Assembly (NCBI GenBank): GCA_905197485.1
Contig: CAJJYZ010000003.1
Span: 1-64,000, forward strand
Direction: 5' to 3'
Source: an uncultured Lachnospiraceae bacterium
Lineage (GTDB): Bacteria > Bacillota > Clostridia > Lachnospirales > Lachnospiraceae
DNA: 64,000 bases
Below, piece after piece: positions 8,269-16,613 of the stretch. A program made the translations under genes and the position numbers. The first letter of the stretch is position 1, and every line of letters starts with the position of its first letter. The notes beneath the pieces were generated by a model. The model saw nothing but the letters and a program-made list of their open reading frames with translations. It did no database searches and had not been told where the DNA came from.

Positions 8269-8726
8269 GCTATCACCCCCGCTTTCATGGCAAGATAATA
8301 AATCACTCCCAATATCCAGGACGTCAACACTCCATACAGAATCACCGGACCTGCAATCGTAAAAATCTTGCATCCGATTCCAAAGACCTGTCCTTCCTTC
8401 TTATACTCGATAGCCGGAGAAGCAACCGAATTGGCAAATCCGGTAATCGGGACAAGCGCCCCCGCTCCGCCCCATTTCGCAATCTTATAGTACACGTTGA
8501 ATCCCGTCAGAACCACACTCAAGAGGACGAGCAGAAGTGATGTCCACGCCCCGCTTATCTCATCCGAGATTCCTTTCCCTTTGCAAATATTCAAGATACT
8601 CTGTCCAATGACGCAAATCGTACCTCCTGTCAGAAATGCCCGAAGCATATTGAGGTACACGTTGTGAACCGGAGTCTTTTCCTTCACATACTGCTCGTAT
8701 GCTTTTTCCATTTTTTCCTTTTCCAT
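8265..8726 (-). CDS. spoVAC: Stage V sporulation protein AC (SpoVAC)
   Basis: The start is ATG 8726 with an AAAGGAATAGA site. That gives 153 aa beginning MEKEKMEKAYEQYVKEKTPVHN, the usual soluble lead of SpoVAC, and then about four membrane helices including KWGGAGALVPITGFANSVASPA. SpoVAC is the mechanosensitive pore subunit of the dipicolinate channel in the spore inner membrane. The frame could be read 54 codons further up, but that stretch overlaps spoVAB and has no ribosome site. Its stop overlaps the spoVAD GTG. Confidence 0.92.
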   Translation of the reverse strand: MEKEKMEKAYEQYVKEKTPVHNVYLNMLRAFLTGGTICVIGQSILNICKGKGISDEISGAWTSLLLVLLSVVLTGFNVYYKIAKWGGAGALVPITGFANSVASPAIEYKKEGQVFGIGCKIFTIAGPVILYGVLTSWILGVIYYLAMKAGVIA

Positions 8727-8737
8727 TCTATTCCTTT

Positions 8738-9154
8738 CTACCATCGGTTGATAAAAAAAATCAAGGCTCCCACGCCTCTTCCGACAGCCATACTTAATAT
8801 CATGTAGGGAATACATTTGATAAGTTTCACCCGCCGGATAAAAATCGGAAACACATTTAAGATTTCCGCAAGCGCCATCGCCCAGCATCCGGCGAAAATT
8901 CCCGCCAACAGTCCGAATACCGCCAGCAGAACACCACCGGCCCGAACCGGAATCTGATAGATAATAAAAATATTACCGAGAATCCCTCCAAGCGCAATGC
9001 TCGTCTCATACAGAAGCACATGCCTTCCCGTATGCGTCCTGTCTGCAAAATCAGAAACGACTCCCAGACTAATCACAAAAGAGAACAGTCCGGCAGCTAC
9101 CGTAATTCCGGCGCTAAGTCCGATGAGCGCCAGCAGAAATTGTTTTCCCCACAT
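8738..9154 (-). CDS. spoVAB: Stage V sporulation protein AB (SpoVAB)
   Basis: This 138-aa membrane protein has four to five helices, starting MWGKQFLLALIGLSAGITVAAG and containing ETSIALGGILGNIFIIYQIPV and AMALAEILNVFPIFIRRVK, matching SpoVAB. I place the start at 9154, where AGGGGCAGG lies upstream; an alternative ATG at 9178 would add eight basic residues and has a poorer site. Either start lies inside the end of spoVAA, so the two genes overlap by at least 41 bp. SpoVAB accompanies SpoVAA in the operon, and its biochemical role is not established. Confidence 0.88.
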   Translation of the reverse strand: MWGKQFLLALIGLSAGITVAAGLFSFVISLGVVSDFADRTHTGRHVLLYETSIALGGILGNIFIIYQIPVRAGGVLLAVFGLLAGIFAGCWAMALAEILNVFPIFIRRVKLIKCIPYMILSMAVGRGVGALIFFINRW

Positions 9155-9773
9155 CCATTTCCTGCCCCTTTCTCTCATAACTTTCGATTAACGTCGTCTG
9201 AATGTCATTCTCATAGAGCCGCATCTCCACCTCCATCGGCGTCGGGTCTACTGTGAATTTCTTTCCTCCAAAATGATTGAAGAAAATCAGGATTCCGACA
9301 ATCATCCCGATGCAATACATCAATTCCAAAATGGTGAACCCATCGCTCGGATGTCCCATCAGGAGCTCGTATATCTGCCCGAACAGCTTTGTCGTATCCA
9401 CATCATTATTGAACGTCATAATCGAGAATGCCGCTCCGGTAAATGTAATCGCCACAACCGCTATCACCTTCAGCCAGTGCGCGAACATCCCCTGTGTCTT
9501 TTGATTTTCCAAAGTGACAATCACATCCGGGTTCCCGAGATTCTGGACGTCCAGATTCGGATATTTTGTATGAATACATTCGATAATCTTCAAGATAGAG
9601 AGAACTCTTCTCCGTTCCTTCGGATTCCGAAATCGGAAGAGCCTGAGCGCCTTCACCTTCGGAACGACATCCGGATTGGCGCATTCTATCTGCATGATTT
9701 CCCCGATAGTCACATCCATGTTCTTTACTTCTACATTTTGGTCTGCCTTTACATACACAGTCTCTTTCTTCAT
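9114..9773 (-). CDS. spoVAA: Stage V sporulation protein AA (SpoVAA)
   Basis: The 219-aa protein has a soluble N-terminal domain (VYVKADQNVEVKNMDVTIGE, PDVVPKVKALRLFRF) and two membrane helices near residues 100-120 and 150-168 (WLKVIAVVAITFTGAAFSIM, ILELMYCIGMIVGILIFF), the layout of SpoVAA. Its ATG overlaps the TGA of the 55-codon ORF upstream (ATGA), and it lacks a strong ribosome site of its own, so its translation probably depends on that ORF. It is needed with the other SpoVA proteins for dipicolinate uptake in organisms that carry the long operon. Confidence 0.9.
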   Translation of the reverse strand: MKKETVYVKADQNVEVKNMDVTIGEIMQIECANPDVVPKVKALRLFRFRNPKERRRVLSILKIIECIHTKYPNLDVQNLGNPDVIVTLENQKTQGMFAHWLKVIAVVAITFTGAAFSIMTFNNDVDTTKLFGQIYELLMGHPSDGFTILELMYCIGMIVGILIFFNHFGGKKFTVDPTPMEVEMRLYENDIQTTLIESYERKGQEMDVGKTISAGAHRT

Positions 9774-9937
9774 CCAACCATCCGCTCCATCTGTGTCTTT
9801 GTTTTTCTCACAAGCACACCGCCTTCAATCTCCCCGGTACTTCTGATATCTGAAAAATAATAAATGCATCCTGCCAGAATCGCCAGCATCACAAGAAAAA
9901 ACAGGCATACCCGAAGTCTTTTCCTTGATTTCTCCAT
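9770..9937 (-). CDS. 55-aa single-pass membrane protein opening the spoVA operon
   Basis: I read an ATG at 9937 with an AGGAAGGTGTGAAGT site and 55 codons to a TGA that overlaps the spoVAA start. The product begins MEKSRKRLRVCLFFL: a basic head, a membrane helix (about residues 10-28, possibly a signal anchor) and a polar tail ending QMERMVG. I recognise no family. The gene lies between a sigma-G-like promoter and spoVAA, so it should be made in the forespore. It could be a real small spore membrane protein or a translational leader for spoVAA. Confidence 0.7.
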   Translation of the reverse strand: MEKSRKRLRVCLFFLVMLAILAGCIYYFSDIRSTGEIEGGVLVRKTKTQMERMVG

Positions 9938-9965
9938 ACTTCACACCTTCCTTTCGTCTGGTAAG

Positions 9966-9994
9966 TAGTATGTGATTTTCCGGAAAAAATATAC
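9966..9994 (-). promoter_or_regulatory. Sigma-G-type promoter of the spoVA operon
   Basis: On the minus strand the -35-like GTATA (9990-9994) and -10-like CATACTA (9966-9972) are separated by exactly 17 bp. This agrees fully with the Bacillus sigma-G consensus (GNATR, N17-18, CATNNTA). It stands 28 bp upstream of the 55-codon ORF and therefore would express the whole spoVA operon late in the forespore, as known for spoVA in other spore formers. The recognition by this organism's sigma-G is inference. Confidence 0.75.
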
Positions 9995-10011
9995 ATCGGG
10001 CATGCCTGTTT

Positions 10012-10725
10012 CTATATCTTTTCTCTCAGATGATTCAAAATGCGCTTTTCCAGCCGGGAGACCTGCACCTGGGAAATGCCAAGCTGTTTTCCAATCTCCG
10101 ACTGCGTCTTATTCGCAAAATACCGCATGTAAATTAATTGTCTTTCTTCCTTATCCAGGTAAGCCAGAAGCTGGGATAAAAGCATGTGGTTCAGAATCTT
10201 TTCCTCCTGCTCTTCCTTCTCCGGAAGCCTCTCCAATAACTGAAGTTCACTCCCATCCTGCTGATACACCGGCTTATGCAGCGATTCCACTTCTCCGGTG
10301 GATTCCAGCGCCTGCACCAGTTCTTCCTTTTCAACCTCCATCTCTTTCGCAATCTCTTCTAGCGTAGGCTCCCGGTTCCATTGGTCCGTCAGCTTTTCCT
10401 TCACAAGGTAAGCTTTGTATGCCAGTTCTTTTAGGGAACGGCTCACCTTTATCATGCCGTCATCCCGCAGAAACCGCTTGATTTCACCGGAAATCATAGG
10501 AACCGCATAGGTGGAAAACTTCACGTCATAGGACAAATCAAATTTATCAATGGCTTTCAGAAGCCCGATGCTCCCTATCTGGAATAGGTCTTCCGCCTCC
10601 GTTCCTCTCCCGTAAAAACGCTTGGCAACACACCAGACCAGCCCTACGTTTTCTTCTACCAGTTGTTCTCTCGCTTTTTCATCTCCTTCGTGTGAGCGTT
10701 TAATCAAAGCGATGGTGTGCTCCAT
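10012..10725 (-). CDS. sigF: RNA polymerase sporulation sigma factor SigF
   Basis: This 237-aa sigma-70-family factor has region 2 (RGTEAEDLFQIGSIGLLKAIDKFDLSYDVKFSTYAVP), region 3 (IKVSRSLKELAYKAYLVKEKL) and the region 4 helix-turn-helix (TQSEIGKQLGISQVQVSRLEKRI). The combination with spoIIAB and spoIIAA directly upstream identifies it as SigF, the first forespore-specific sigma factor. Its ATG overlaps the end of spoIIAB by 22 bp, implying coupled translation with its anti-sigma factor. The spoVA operon begins about 50 bp beyond its stop. Confidence 0.96.
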   Translation of the reverse strand: MEHTIALIKRSHEGDEKAREQLVEENVGLVWCVAKRFYGRGTEAEDLFQIGSIGLLKAIDKFDLSYDVKFSTYAVPMISGEIKRFLRDDGMIKVSRSLKELAYKAYLVKEKLTDQWNREPTLEEIAKEMEVEKEELVQALESTGEVESLHKPVYQQDGSELQLLERLPEKEEQEEKILNHMLLSQLLAYLDKEERQLIYMRYFANKTQSEIGKQLGISQVQVSRLEKRILNHLREKI

Positions 10726-11159
10726 GATTCCCGTCCTTTCCCTATGATTTTCTCCATATAGACCGAGGTGCCTTCCCCCGGCGTTGAAGTCACCTCCAGA
10801 CAGTCCATGAAGGCCTCCATGAAGGCAAATCCCATCCCGGAACGGTCGAGTTCCGGCCTCGTTGTGAAAAGAGGCTCCATCGCCTGCGTCACATCCTCAA
10901 TGCCTTTTCCTTTATCCGTAATACGAATGCAAATCTTATTGCCCTCCGCCTTACATGCAATCCAGATTTTATGTACTTCATTGTCATACCCATGAATGAT
11001 GGCATTCGTCACCGCCTCGGAGACCGCCGTCTTCACATCGGACACTTCCTCCAGCGTGGGATTTAATTGCGTCATGAATGCCGCCACCGTCACTCTCGCA
11101 AATCCTTCGTTGGACGACCTGCTGTCAAATACTACTTCCATTTCATTCGTGTTCTTCAT
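10704..11159 (-). CDS. spoIIAB: Anti-sigma F factor and kinase SpoIIAB
   Basis: The protein is 151 aa from ATG 11159 (MKNTNEMEVVFDSRSSNE), whose A overlaps the spoIIAA stop as ATGA and which has AGGAGGAG upstream; seven extra upstream codons have no site. It is a GHKL ATPase: N box EAVTNAIIHGYDN, G1 box ITDKGKGIED and G2 box DRSGMGFAFMEAF. It binds and holds SigF inactive, and it phosphorylates SpoIIAA with ATP. It is the middle gene of the three-gene operon. Confidence 0.96.
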   Translation of the reverse strand: MKNTNEMEVVFDSRSSNEGFARVTVAAFMTQLNPTLEEVSDVKTAVSEAVTNAIIHGYDNEVHKIWIACKAEGNKICIRITDKGKGIEDVTQAMEPLFTTRPELDRSGMGFAFMEAFMDCLEVTSTPGEGTSVYMEKIIGKGRESWSTPSL

Positions 11160-11473
11160 AAACTCTGCTCCTCCTCGCACATCTGCATGATTTTTGTCAC
11201 TCCTGACATCCGCAGGATTTTCTTCATTCTTTCATTTGGGTGGGATGCCCACACTTCTCCTCCGAGAAGATTTACCTTCTTATACCGCCCCATAATCACT
11301 CCGATTCCGGAACTGTCCATAAAATTTGTCCCCCGGAAATCAAAAATCACATGTTTGATATGCTTTCTTTCAATCAGATGGTCGGACGTCTTACGAATGT
11401 CTTCCGCATTGTGATGGTCCAGTTCCCCCGGAAGAAAAATCGTAAGACAGTTCTCTTCTATCCTGTAATCCAT
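11156..11473 (-). CDS. spoIIAA: Anti-anti-sigma factor SpoIIAA
   Basis: This 105-aa STAS-domain protein contains the phosphorylation motif NFMDSSGIGVIMGRY at about residues 50-64. When dephosphorylated by SpoIIE in the forespore it displaces SigF from SpoIIAB. The start is an ATG with a GGGGGACAAGGAC site. Its stop overlaps the spoIIAB start. I looked for a sigma-H promoter in the 48 bp up to the neighbouring terminator and found no convincing AGGA/GAAT pair at the right spacing. Confidence 0.95.
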   Translation of the reverse strand: MDYRIEENCLTIFLPGELDHHNAEDIRKTSDHLIERKHIKHVIFDFRGTNFMDSSGIGVIMGRYKKVNLLGGEVWASHPNERMKKILRMSGVTKIMQMCEEEQSL

Positions 11474-11517
11474 GTCCTTGTCCCCCTTATTTACATCAAA
11501 AGATTCTATGCCCTTGA

Positions 11518-11557
11518 CAGAAAAAAAGACAGAAAAACATCTCGCTTCCCTGTCTTT
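11518..11557 (-). terminator. Terminator of the valS-TPR operon
   Basis: On the minus strand AAAGACAG (11550-11557 side) pairs with CTGTCTTT (11525-11532 side) across a 17-base loop, and further T residues follow. It comes just after the TPR gene stop and separates this operon from spoIIAA. Confidence 0.7.
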
Positions 11558-11575
11558 TGTATCCTATCTTTTCTT

Positions 11576-12958
11576 TTATTCAGTTTCCTCTGTCTGACTT
11601 TCTTCTCCGTCCGCTTCGGAATCTTCTGTATTTTCTTCCGGTTTCTTCTGTTCTTCTTCTTTCTTTTCCTGGTCCAGCTTCGCGGCTTCTTCCGGATAGA
11701 GCTCTTTCAGTTTCTCATAAGTCGCCTTATATTCTTCTGTCTTTCCGGCTTTTTCATACGCCTGTGTCAGCAGAACCAATGCCTGTCCATCGTCATATTT
11801 CTCATCCAAAGATGTGACCGTCTGAAGCGCCTGGATTGCGTCCTGATAGCTTCCCTCTTCGAAGCTTGCTTTGCCGGAACGGTAATTCTTCTTGCAAATA
11901 CGAGGCGCGATATCGTCATGTATCTTCTGATACACATTCGCCGCCTTCTCCCCAAGTGTCTCCGGACGAATCTTCAACAGTTCGTCCAACATTGCCGCAT
12001 CGCTTTTTTCTTTGGAGCGCCAGTCGCTCTCCAGCACAAGAAGCGCCTCATAACTTTCCTTTGTAGATTCTGCCGTCTTCTTCGCCGCTTCCGTATCGGC
12101 ATTTGTCTCCCGGTATCCTTCCAGCTCTTTTTTCAATGCGCTGATTTCCGCGTTTTTCGCCGCAATCTGGTCGCTGTATTTTACAATCTGCTTATTTAAT
12201 TTGGAAGACTGAATCTGGTCCATTCCCGGAACAACAAGAAACCACATTGCCGCCGCCCCGACAGCGAGTCCTATCAGAATATTCAGTATCGTCGTCAGGA
12301 TTCCGTTATCTTTCACTCCTGCTGCCGCCGGCTGGATAATCGTCTCGTTTCCCACCTGATAGGTCACCGTATGGTCTTTCTCTTCCTGTACTTTTGCCGC
12401 TTTCTTTCCATTGTTTATCTTCGACAGCTCGTGCATGTACCGCAGAGCCATCTCATTCGTCGTGTCCAGCTTATGCGCTCTTTTCAATACCTGGCGCGCG
12501 CGTCCATACTGTTCCGTACGAATGTAAAGAAGCGCCAAAAGAAGCTGTGCTTTCAAGAATGTCGGATGCGCCTGCACGACCTTCTTCAACTGAATCAATG
12601 CAAGGTCTTCCCCGTTTTGCTCGCAATAGACGAGGCATTGGTTATACTTCTTGATTGCATTGTTCATGACTTCCAATTCTGTCGGATTGCCCTGTACTTT
12701 CTTGATAAAATAGTCCGCAATATTCTCATGACTCTGAAAATTCTTGCTGATAATCCATTCGACCAGAGCTTCTCCGACTTCCCCTCTTGCATAATAGACC
12801 AGTCCAAGAAGATTCCGCGCCGTCACATTCCTTTGGTTGCATTGCAGGCTCTTCCTCAGAGACGCAATCGCCCCGGACGTATCGTGAATCTGCGCCTTGC
12901 TTAGTCCATCATTATACCAATAATTTGATTGATGTATCAGTTTCTTTGTATACTCCAA
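11576..12958 (-). CDS. TPR-repeat membrane protein
   Basis: The start is TTG at 12958 with GGGGAG six bases upstream. The 460-aa product has several tetratricopeptide-like repeats in the first 190 residues (for example LRKSLQCNQRNVTARNLLGL and TFLKAQLLLALLYIRTEQY). A membrane helix follows at about 224-247 (LTTILNILIGLAVGAAAMWF), then a coiled-coil stretch (DQIAAKNAEISALKKELEGY), further TPRs near 350-425 and a very acidic, Glu-rich tail. The N terminus would be cytosolic and the coiled coil and tail outside, or the reverse. It is the last gene of the valS operon. A scaffold role is likely from the architecture, but no partner is known. Confidence 0.8.
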   Translation of the reverse strand: MEYTKKLIHQSNYWYNDGLSKAQIHDTSGAIASLRKSLQCNQRNVTARNLLGLVYYARGEVGEALVEWIISKNFQSHENIADYFIKKVQGNPTELEVMNNAIKKYNQCLVYCEQNGEDLALIQLKKVVQAHPTFLKAQLLLALLYIRTEQYGRARQVLKRAHKLDTTNEMALRYMHELSKINNGKKAAKVQEEKDHTVTYQVGNETIIQPAAAGVKDNGILTTILNILIGLAVGAAAMWFLVVPGMDQIQSSKLNKQIVKYSDQIAAKNAEISALKKELEGYRETNADTEAAKKTAESTKESYEALLVLESDWRSKEKSDAAMLDELLKIRPETLGEKAANVYQKIHDDIAPRICKKNYRSGKASFEEGSYQDAIQALQTVTSLDEKYDDGQALVLLTQAYEKAGKTEEYKATYEKLKELYPEEAAKLDQEKKEEEQKKPEENTEDSEADGEESQTEETE

Positions 12959-12976
12959 CTTGTTCTCCCCACAATC

Positions 12977-13111
12977 TTACTTCGTCTGTTTCATCATTTC
13001 GCGCAGAATATCCGTCATATCGGATAAGTCTTCCTGATAAATCGTGTCTTCAATCTGTTCCACTTCCACGCTCGGTTTAAATTTTTTCAATTCTTCTTCA
13101 AAATCTAACAT
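12977..13111 (-). CDS. 44-aa acidic protein coupled to folC
   Basis: I read an ATG at 13111 with a GGGAGG site eight bases upstream and 44 codons to TAA. The product begins MLDFEEELKKFKPSVEVEQIE and ends LREMMKQTK, a soluble, mostly helical, acidic peptide. Its start overlaps the folC stop, and its stop lies 18 bp before the TPR gene start. The gene is therefore embedded in the operon with tight spacing and a good ribosome site. I recognise no family. The codon pattern and spacing support a real small gene over chance. Confidence 0.7.
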   Translation of the reverse strand: MLDFEEELKKFKPSVEVEQIEDTIYQEDLSDMTDILREMMKQTK

Positions 13112-14400
13112 CTTTCATGCCTCCCCGTTAATTCTTCTATCATCCCCACGAGATACAGAGAACCGAGACAATACAGCTTCCCATCCTGTCCCTTTTTCTC
13201 CATTGCCACCTTAAGCGCCTGTCCAAGGTCTTCCTCGGCAAGCACCTCGGCCTGTGTATATGTACGGAATACCCGGGCAAGCTCTTCGACGCCTTCTCCC
13301 CGCGCATCCTGTATTTTCGTAATCATATAAGCATCCGCCTGTACTTCTTTACAGAGATATTCTGCCATCTTCTCATAATTTTTATCCCGCACCGCGGAAA
13401 ACAGAATGACAAGATGCGTATCCTCCTTTTCTCTTTCGATGCTCCTTGCAAATGCTTCGATAGCTCCTACGTTATGCGCTCCGTCTACATATACGCCCGG
13501 GAAAATTTCTTCCATCCTTCCCGGCCAGCGCACCTGCTCCAAGGCCTGCTGCCAGACAGAAATCTCTTTTTCCTCCGGAAAGATGCATTCCAACGCCCGG
13601 ATAGCGAGCATGGCATTCTCCGCCTGATACACACCGGGATTGGAAAGCCTCCACGTAGTATATTTATCATACGCACTCGCCGTTGAAAAATCAATATACT
13701 TCTCCTCTGTTTTTTGAATTTCGAACGCATTTTTCGCGATTTTTATACATGGTGCTTCAAGTTCTGCCGCCTTCTTCTCAATCACTCCGGAACTTTTCTT
13801 CCCGTCCAGATACACCACCGGCACATGCGGTTTGATGATTCCTGCCTTTTCCGCCGCGATTTCTTCTATTGTATCTCCCAAAATGTCCATGTGGTCCAGA
13901 CTAATCGAAGTGATGACGGTCACAAACGGATGACGTATGGCATTCGTCGCATCCAGCCTTCCCCCAAGTCCCGTCTCCAAAATGATGTACTCCACATCGG
14001 CTTTCCCGAATGCGTACATTGCCATTCCAAACAGAAATTCAAAATAACTTGGATGAGGAATTCCCGCTTCTTCCATGGATTCTACAACAGATTTCACGTA
14101 AGAAAACACTTCCAGAAAATCCCCATCGGAAATGTCTTCTCCGTTCACCTTGATTCTCTCATTGATTTCCACAAGATGTGGGGAGATAAACATTCCGGTC
14201 TGTTTTTTCTTTGCCAGAAGTACCGCCTGCATATACGCACAGACAGAACCTTTTCCATTGGTTCCCGCCACATGAAGGATTTTTCTTCCTTCCTCCGGGT
14301 GTCCCAAACGTGCAAGAAATTCTCTGGTATGTTCCAGAGAATTCTTGCTTGTAAATTTCGGAATATCCTCGATATAGGATACTGCCTCTTGTTTATTCAT
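13105..14400 (-). CDS. folC: Folylpolyglutamate synthase / dihydrofolate synthase
   Basis: The protein is 431 aa from ATG 14400 (AAGGAG seven bases upstream); the longer frame adds an arginine-rich stretch that is only an overlap of the previous gene. The Mur-ligase-type P-loop HVAGTNGKGSVCAYMQ sits near residue 43. ISPHLVEINERIKVNG, ETGLGGRLDATN and ITSISLDHMDILGDTIEEIAAEKAGI are FolC signatures, and VYVDGAHNVGAIEAF marks the C-terminal domain. It adds glutamate to dihydropteroate and folates in the cytosol. The gene overlaps the LTA-synthase-like gene by eight bases, and a 44-aa ORF overlaps its end. Confidence 0.95.
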   Translation of the reverse strand: MNKQEAVSYIEDIPKFTSKNSLEHTREFLARLGHPEEGRKILHVAGTNGKGSVCAYMQAVLLAKKKQTGMFISPHLVEINERIKVNGEDISDGDFLEVFSYVKSVVESMEEAGIPHPSYFEFLFGMAMYAFGKADVEYIILETGLGGRLDATNAIRHPFVTVITSISLDHMDILGDTIEEIAAEKAGIIKPHVPVVYLDGKKSSGVIEKKAAELEAPCIKIAKNAFEIQKTEEKYIDFSTASAYDKYTTWRLSNPGVYQAENAMLAIRALECIFPEEKEISVWQQALEQVRWPGRMEEIFPGVYVDGAHNVGAIEAFARSIEREKEDTHLVILFSAVRDKNYEKMAEYLCKEVQADAYMITKIQDARGEGVEELARVFRTYTQAEVLAEEDLGQALKVAMEKKGQDGKLYCLGSLYLVGMIEELTGRHERC

Positions 14401-16585
14401 TTGCCTCTCCTTGCACAGACGTCTTGTCTGCTTCTTCCGCCGCTTTCTTCGCCTGTTCCGCCGCCTCATACTGCTCCGGCGTCACAAGTTTTCCTTCATA
14501 GAATATCCATTCTGCAGATTCCCGGAAAATACGGTTGCTGGAGCCGACCTGACAAACCTTGATTCTGTCTCCGTTTTTCAGTTTCGTCTTTTCCAAATCA
14601 AGCCTTGTATTGTTCAAGAACTTCGCGCTTTGTTTCTCATCGTTGACATAGACTTTGCTGTTCTGCGTAAAGTTCTGCCCGTACAGGCTGTACGTATCCT
14701 GAAGCGTCGGAACGATATCTGTCACTATCGTATCCAGAACTCCCATATGCATATAGCCGGTATGCACCGGATTGTTACTCTCCCCTCCGTACACATACTG
14801 CTTTCCATATAAGATGTCGTACTGCAGTAACTCCAAATCTGCCAGATAGTTCTTCGTCTTTCTGCGGTTCTGGTGATAGTTAAATACGGTTCCGGAATGG
14901 ATATCGAGACGGTCAAACACATCTGCCATAATCTGGTATGCGGCAAGATTCTTATCTTCTTTCTTCAATCCGATATTGTCCCAAATGACATAATTGGTAT
15001 TATAGAGATATCTTCCCTTCAAGTCTTTCGCTTCCAGTCCCATCGTCGGAAGATGGTCTCCATAGAGAACGAGAACCGTCTCTTCCTCTCTCTCTTCCAG
15101 CATTCCAATCAAGTCGGCGATAAACTGGTCTGTCTCGTAGAGCTGGTTCACATAGTATTCCCATGCGTTTGTCCGCCCTTCATCTTCGATTCCCTGCACC
15201 CGAATACGAGGATTTTCCAACACCTTCTCTTCCGGGTAATCGCCATGTCCCTGCACCGTAATTCCGAACACGAAGTCCTGCTGTTCGGTGGAATCCATTG
15301 CATTCTTGATATGTTCCGTCAAAATGCCGTCTTTTGCCCAACCGTTTTCTGTCACCTGCAGGATGTTCATGAACTCCTTACTCGTATAACTGTCGAATCC
15401 GATATTGTTGAACACGTCCGCACGACTATAGAAGTTTCCACCGTTGTTATGAAGCGCATGCGCTCCGTAACCAAATTCTTTTAATGCGGTAGCTGCGCTC
15501 TCCGCCTGTGTCGTCTTCAGTACCGTCTTATACGGATACTCTCCCGGTCCGAAATAACGCATACTCATACCAGTCAGCACTTCAAATTCTGTGTTGGCGG
15601 TACCCGCTCCAACCGATGGCGCTTTGAAATACCCCGTCGAATAATTCTTCATCAGATTGTGGAAGGTAGGAATCGGGTCTTCCGATGTGGTGAAAAATTC
15701 CACCTCATCCGGGTCAAAGAACGATTCCAACTGGATGAACAGAATATTCGGCATATCCTTTCTGGATGTTGCCACTTCTTTCACGTTTCCGCTTTCCGCG
15801 ATATTCTCCATCATCTCTTTCTCATAACCGCTTGGTTGCGAGATTCCGGTGTTGAATACGCTGGCAGAGAAACAATACGGGAATCCGTAATCTTCATATG
15901 CGAACGCGATATTTCCAAAATAGTTGGAGACCACCCTCTTCTCGATTGCGAAATCTGTCACCATTCCGGTGATTCCAAACAGAACCACCGTTGCAATCAG
16001 AAACGGAACCCTATGCATCTTCCCTGCATATTGTCCGCCCCTGCGCCACATGGACACCATCCACACGATGACCGCCACAATTCCGATTGCAAGCATAATT
16101 CCTTGAAAGCCGCTAAAATATTTGTCGAACAATGTCACCGCGTCCGTCAAAACTTTCAAATCCTGCGCGTTAAACGGGGTGACACGAACGAGCAGCATAT
16201 AGCCGTTCGTGATACCGAGTCCCAGCCAGAATACGGTGAGGAGAATTCTTGTAAATACCCGCCGCCTTACAAGATACACAATCATAAACGTAATAAAAAT
16301 CAAATAGGTGTTAAACAGGAAGGTCCATGGAGAACCTACCATATAATCCCAGGCTTTGAATATCGAATGTCTGGAAATCGATTCTATCAAAAAATTCAGA
16401 AAACCGGCATACAGTACATGAAGCAGGAGAGAGAACCGGTTCATGATTCCATAGACCGGTTTCATCTTCTGTGCAAAAGCACTGTTTCTACGCTTTTCTA
16501 GAATTGCGGTACGGCGCGCCTTTTTTGCTTTCCAGTATTCTTTGATATCCTCTTTCTTTATCTTTTTAAACTGAATCTGCTTCAT
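14393..16585 (-). CDS. LTA synthase family phosphoglycerol transferase
   Basis: This 730-aa protein has a basic cytosolic head (1-45) and five membrane helices (about 49-68, 87-106, 112-132, 160-178, 193-211), followed by an extracellular sulfatase-type domain. The likely catalytic threonine is Thr329 in GAGTANTEFEVLTGM. Other metal-site features are NILFIQLESFFDP near 280 and LVLYGDHLPTMG near 510. Such enzymes polymerise glycerol-phosphate from phosphatidylglycerol onto a lipid anchor or modify other envelope polymers. About 150 residues after the core, including an Ala/Glu-rich end, are additional to the usual family length. It is the second gene of the valS operon. Confidence 0.88.
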   Translation of the reverse strand: MKQIQFKKIKKEDIKEYWKAKKARRTAILEKRRNSAFAQKMKPVYGIMNRFSLLLHVLYAGFLNFLIESISRHSIFKAWDYMVGSPWTFLFNTYLIFITFMIVYLVRRRVFTRILLTVFWLGLGITNGYMLLVRVTPFNAQDLKVLTDAVTLFDKYFSGFQGIMLAIGIVAVIVWMVSMWRRGGQYAGKMHRVPFLIATVVLFGITGMVTDFAIEKRVVSNYFGNIAFAYEDYGFPYCFSASVFNTGISQPSGYEKEMMENIAESGNVKEVATSRKDMPNILFIQLESFFDPDEVEFFTTSEDPIPTFHNLMKNYSTGYFKAPSVGAGTANTEFEVLTGMSMRYFGPGEYPYKTVLKTTQAESAATALKEFGYGAHALHNNGGNFYSRADVFNNIGFDSYTSKEFMNILQVTENGWAKDGILTEHIKNAMDSTEQQDFVFGITVQGHGDYPEEKVLENPRIRVQGIEDEGRTNAWEYYVNQLYETDQFIADLIGMLEEREEETVLVLYGDHLPTMGLEAKDLKGRYLYNTNYVIWDNIGLKKEDKNLAAYQIMADVFDRLDIHSGTVFNYHQNRRKTKNYLADLELLQYDILYGKQYVYGGESNNPVHTGYMHMGVLDTIVTDIVPTLQDTYSLYGQNFTQNSKVYVNDEKQSAKFLNNTRLDLEKTKLKNGDRIKVCQVGSSNRIFRESAEWIFYEGKLVTPEQYEAAEQAKKAAEEADKTSVQGEANE

Positions 16586-16613
16586 GAACTAACCTCTTTC
16601 CAAGATGCAAGTA

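Noticed and set aside
11474..11520. Sigma-H promoter for spoIIAA
   Set aside because: A GAAT is present but no AGGA-like -35 at the right spacing, so I do not report it.
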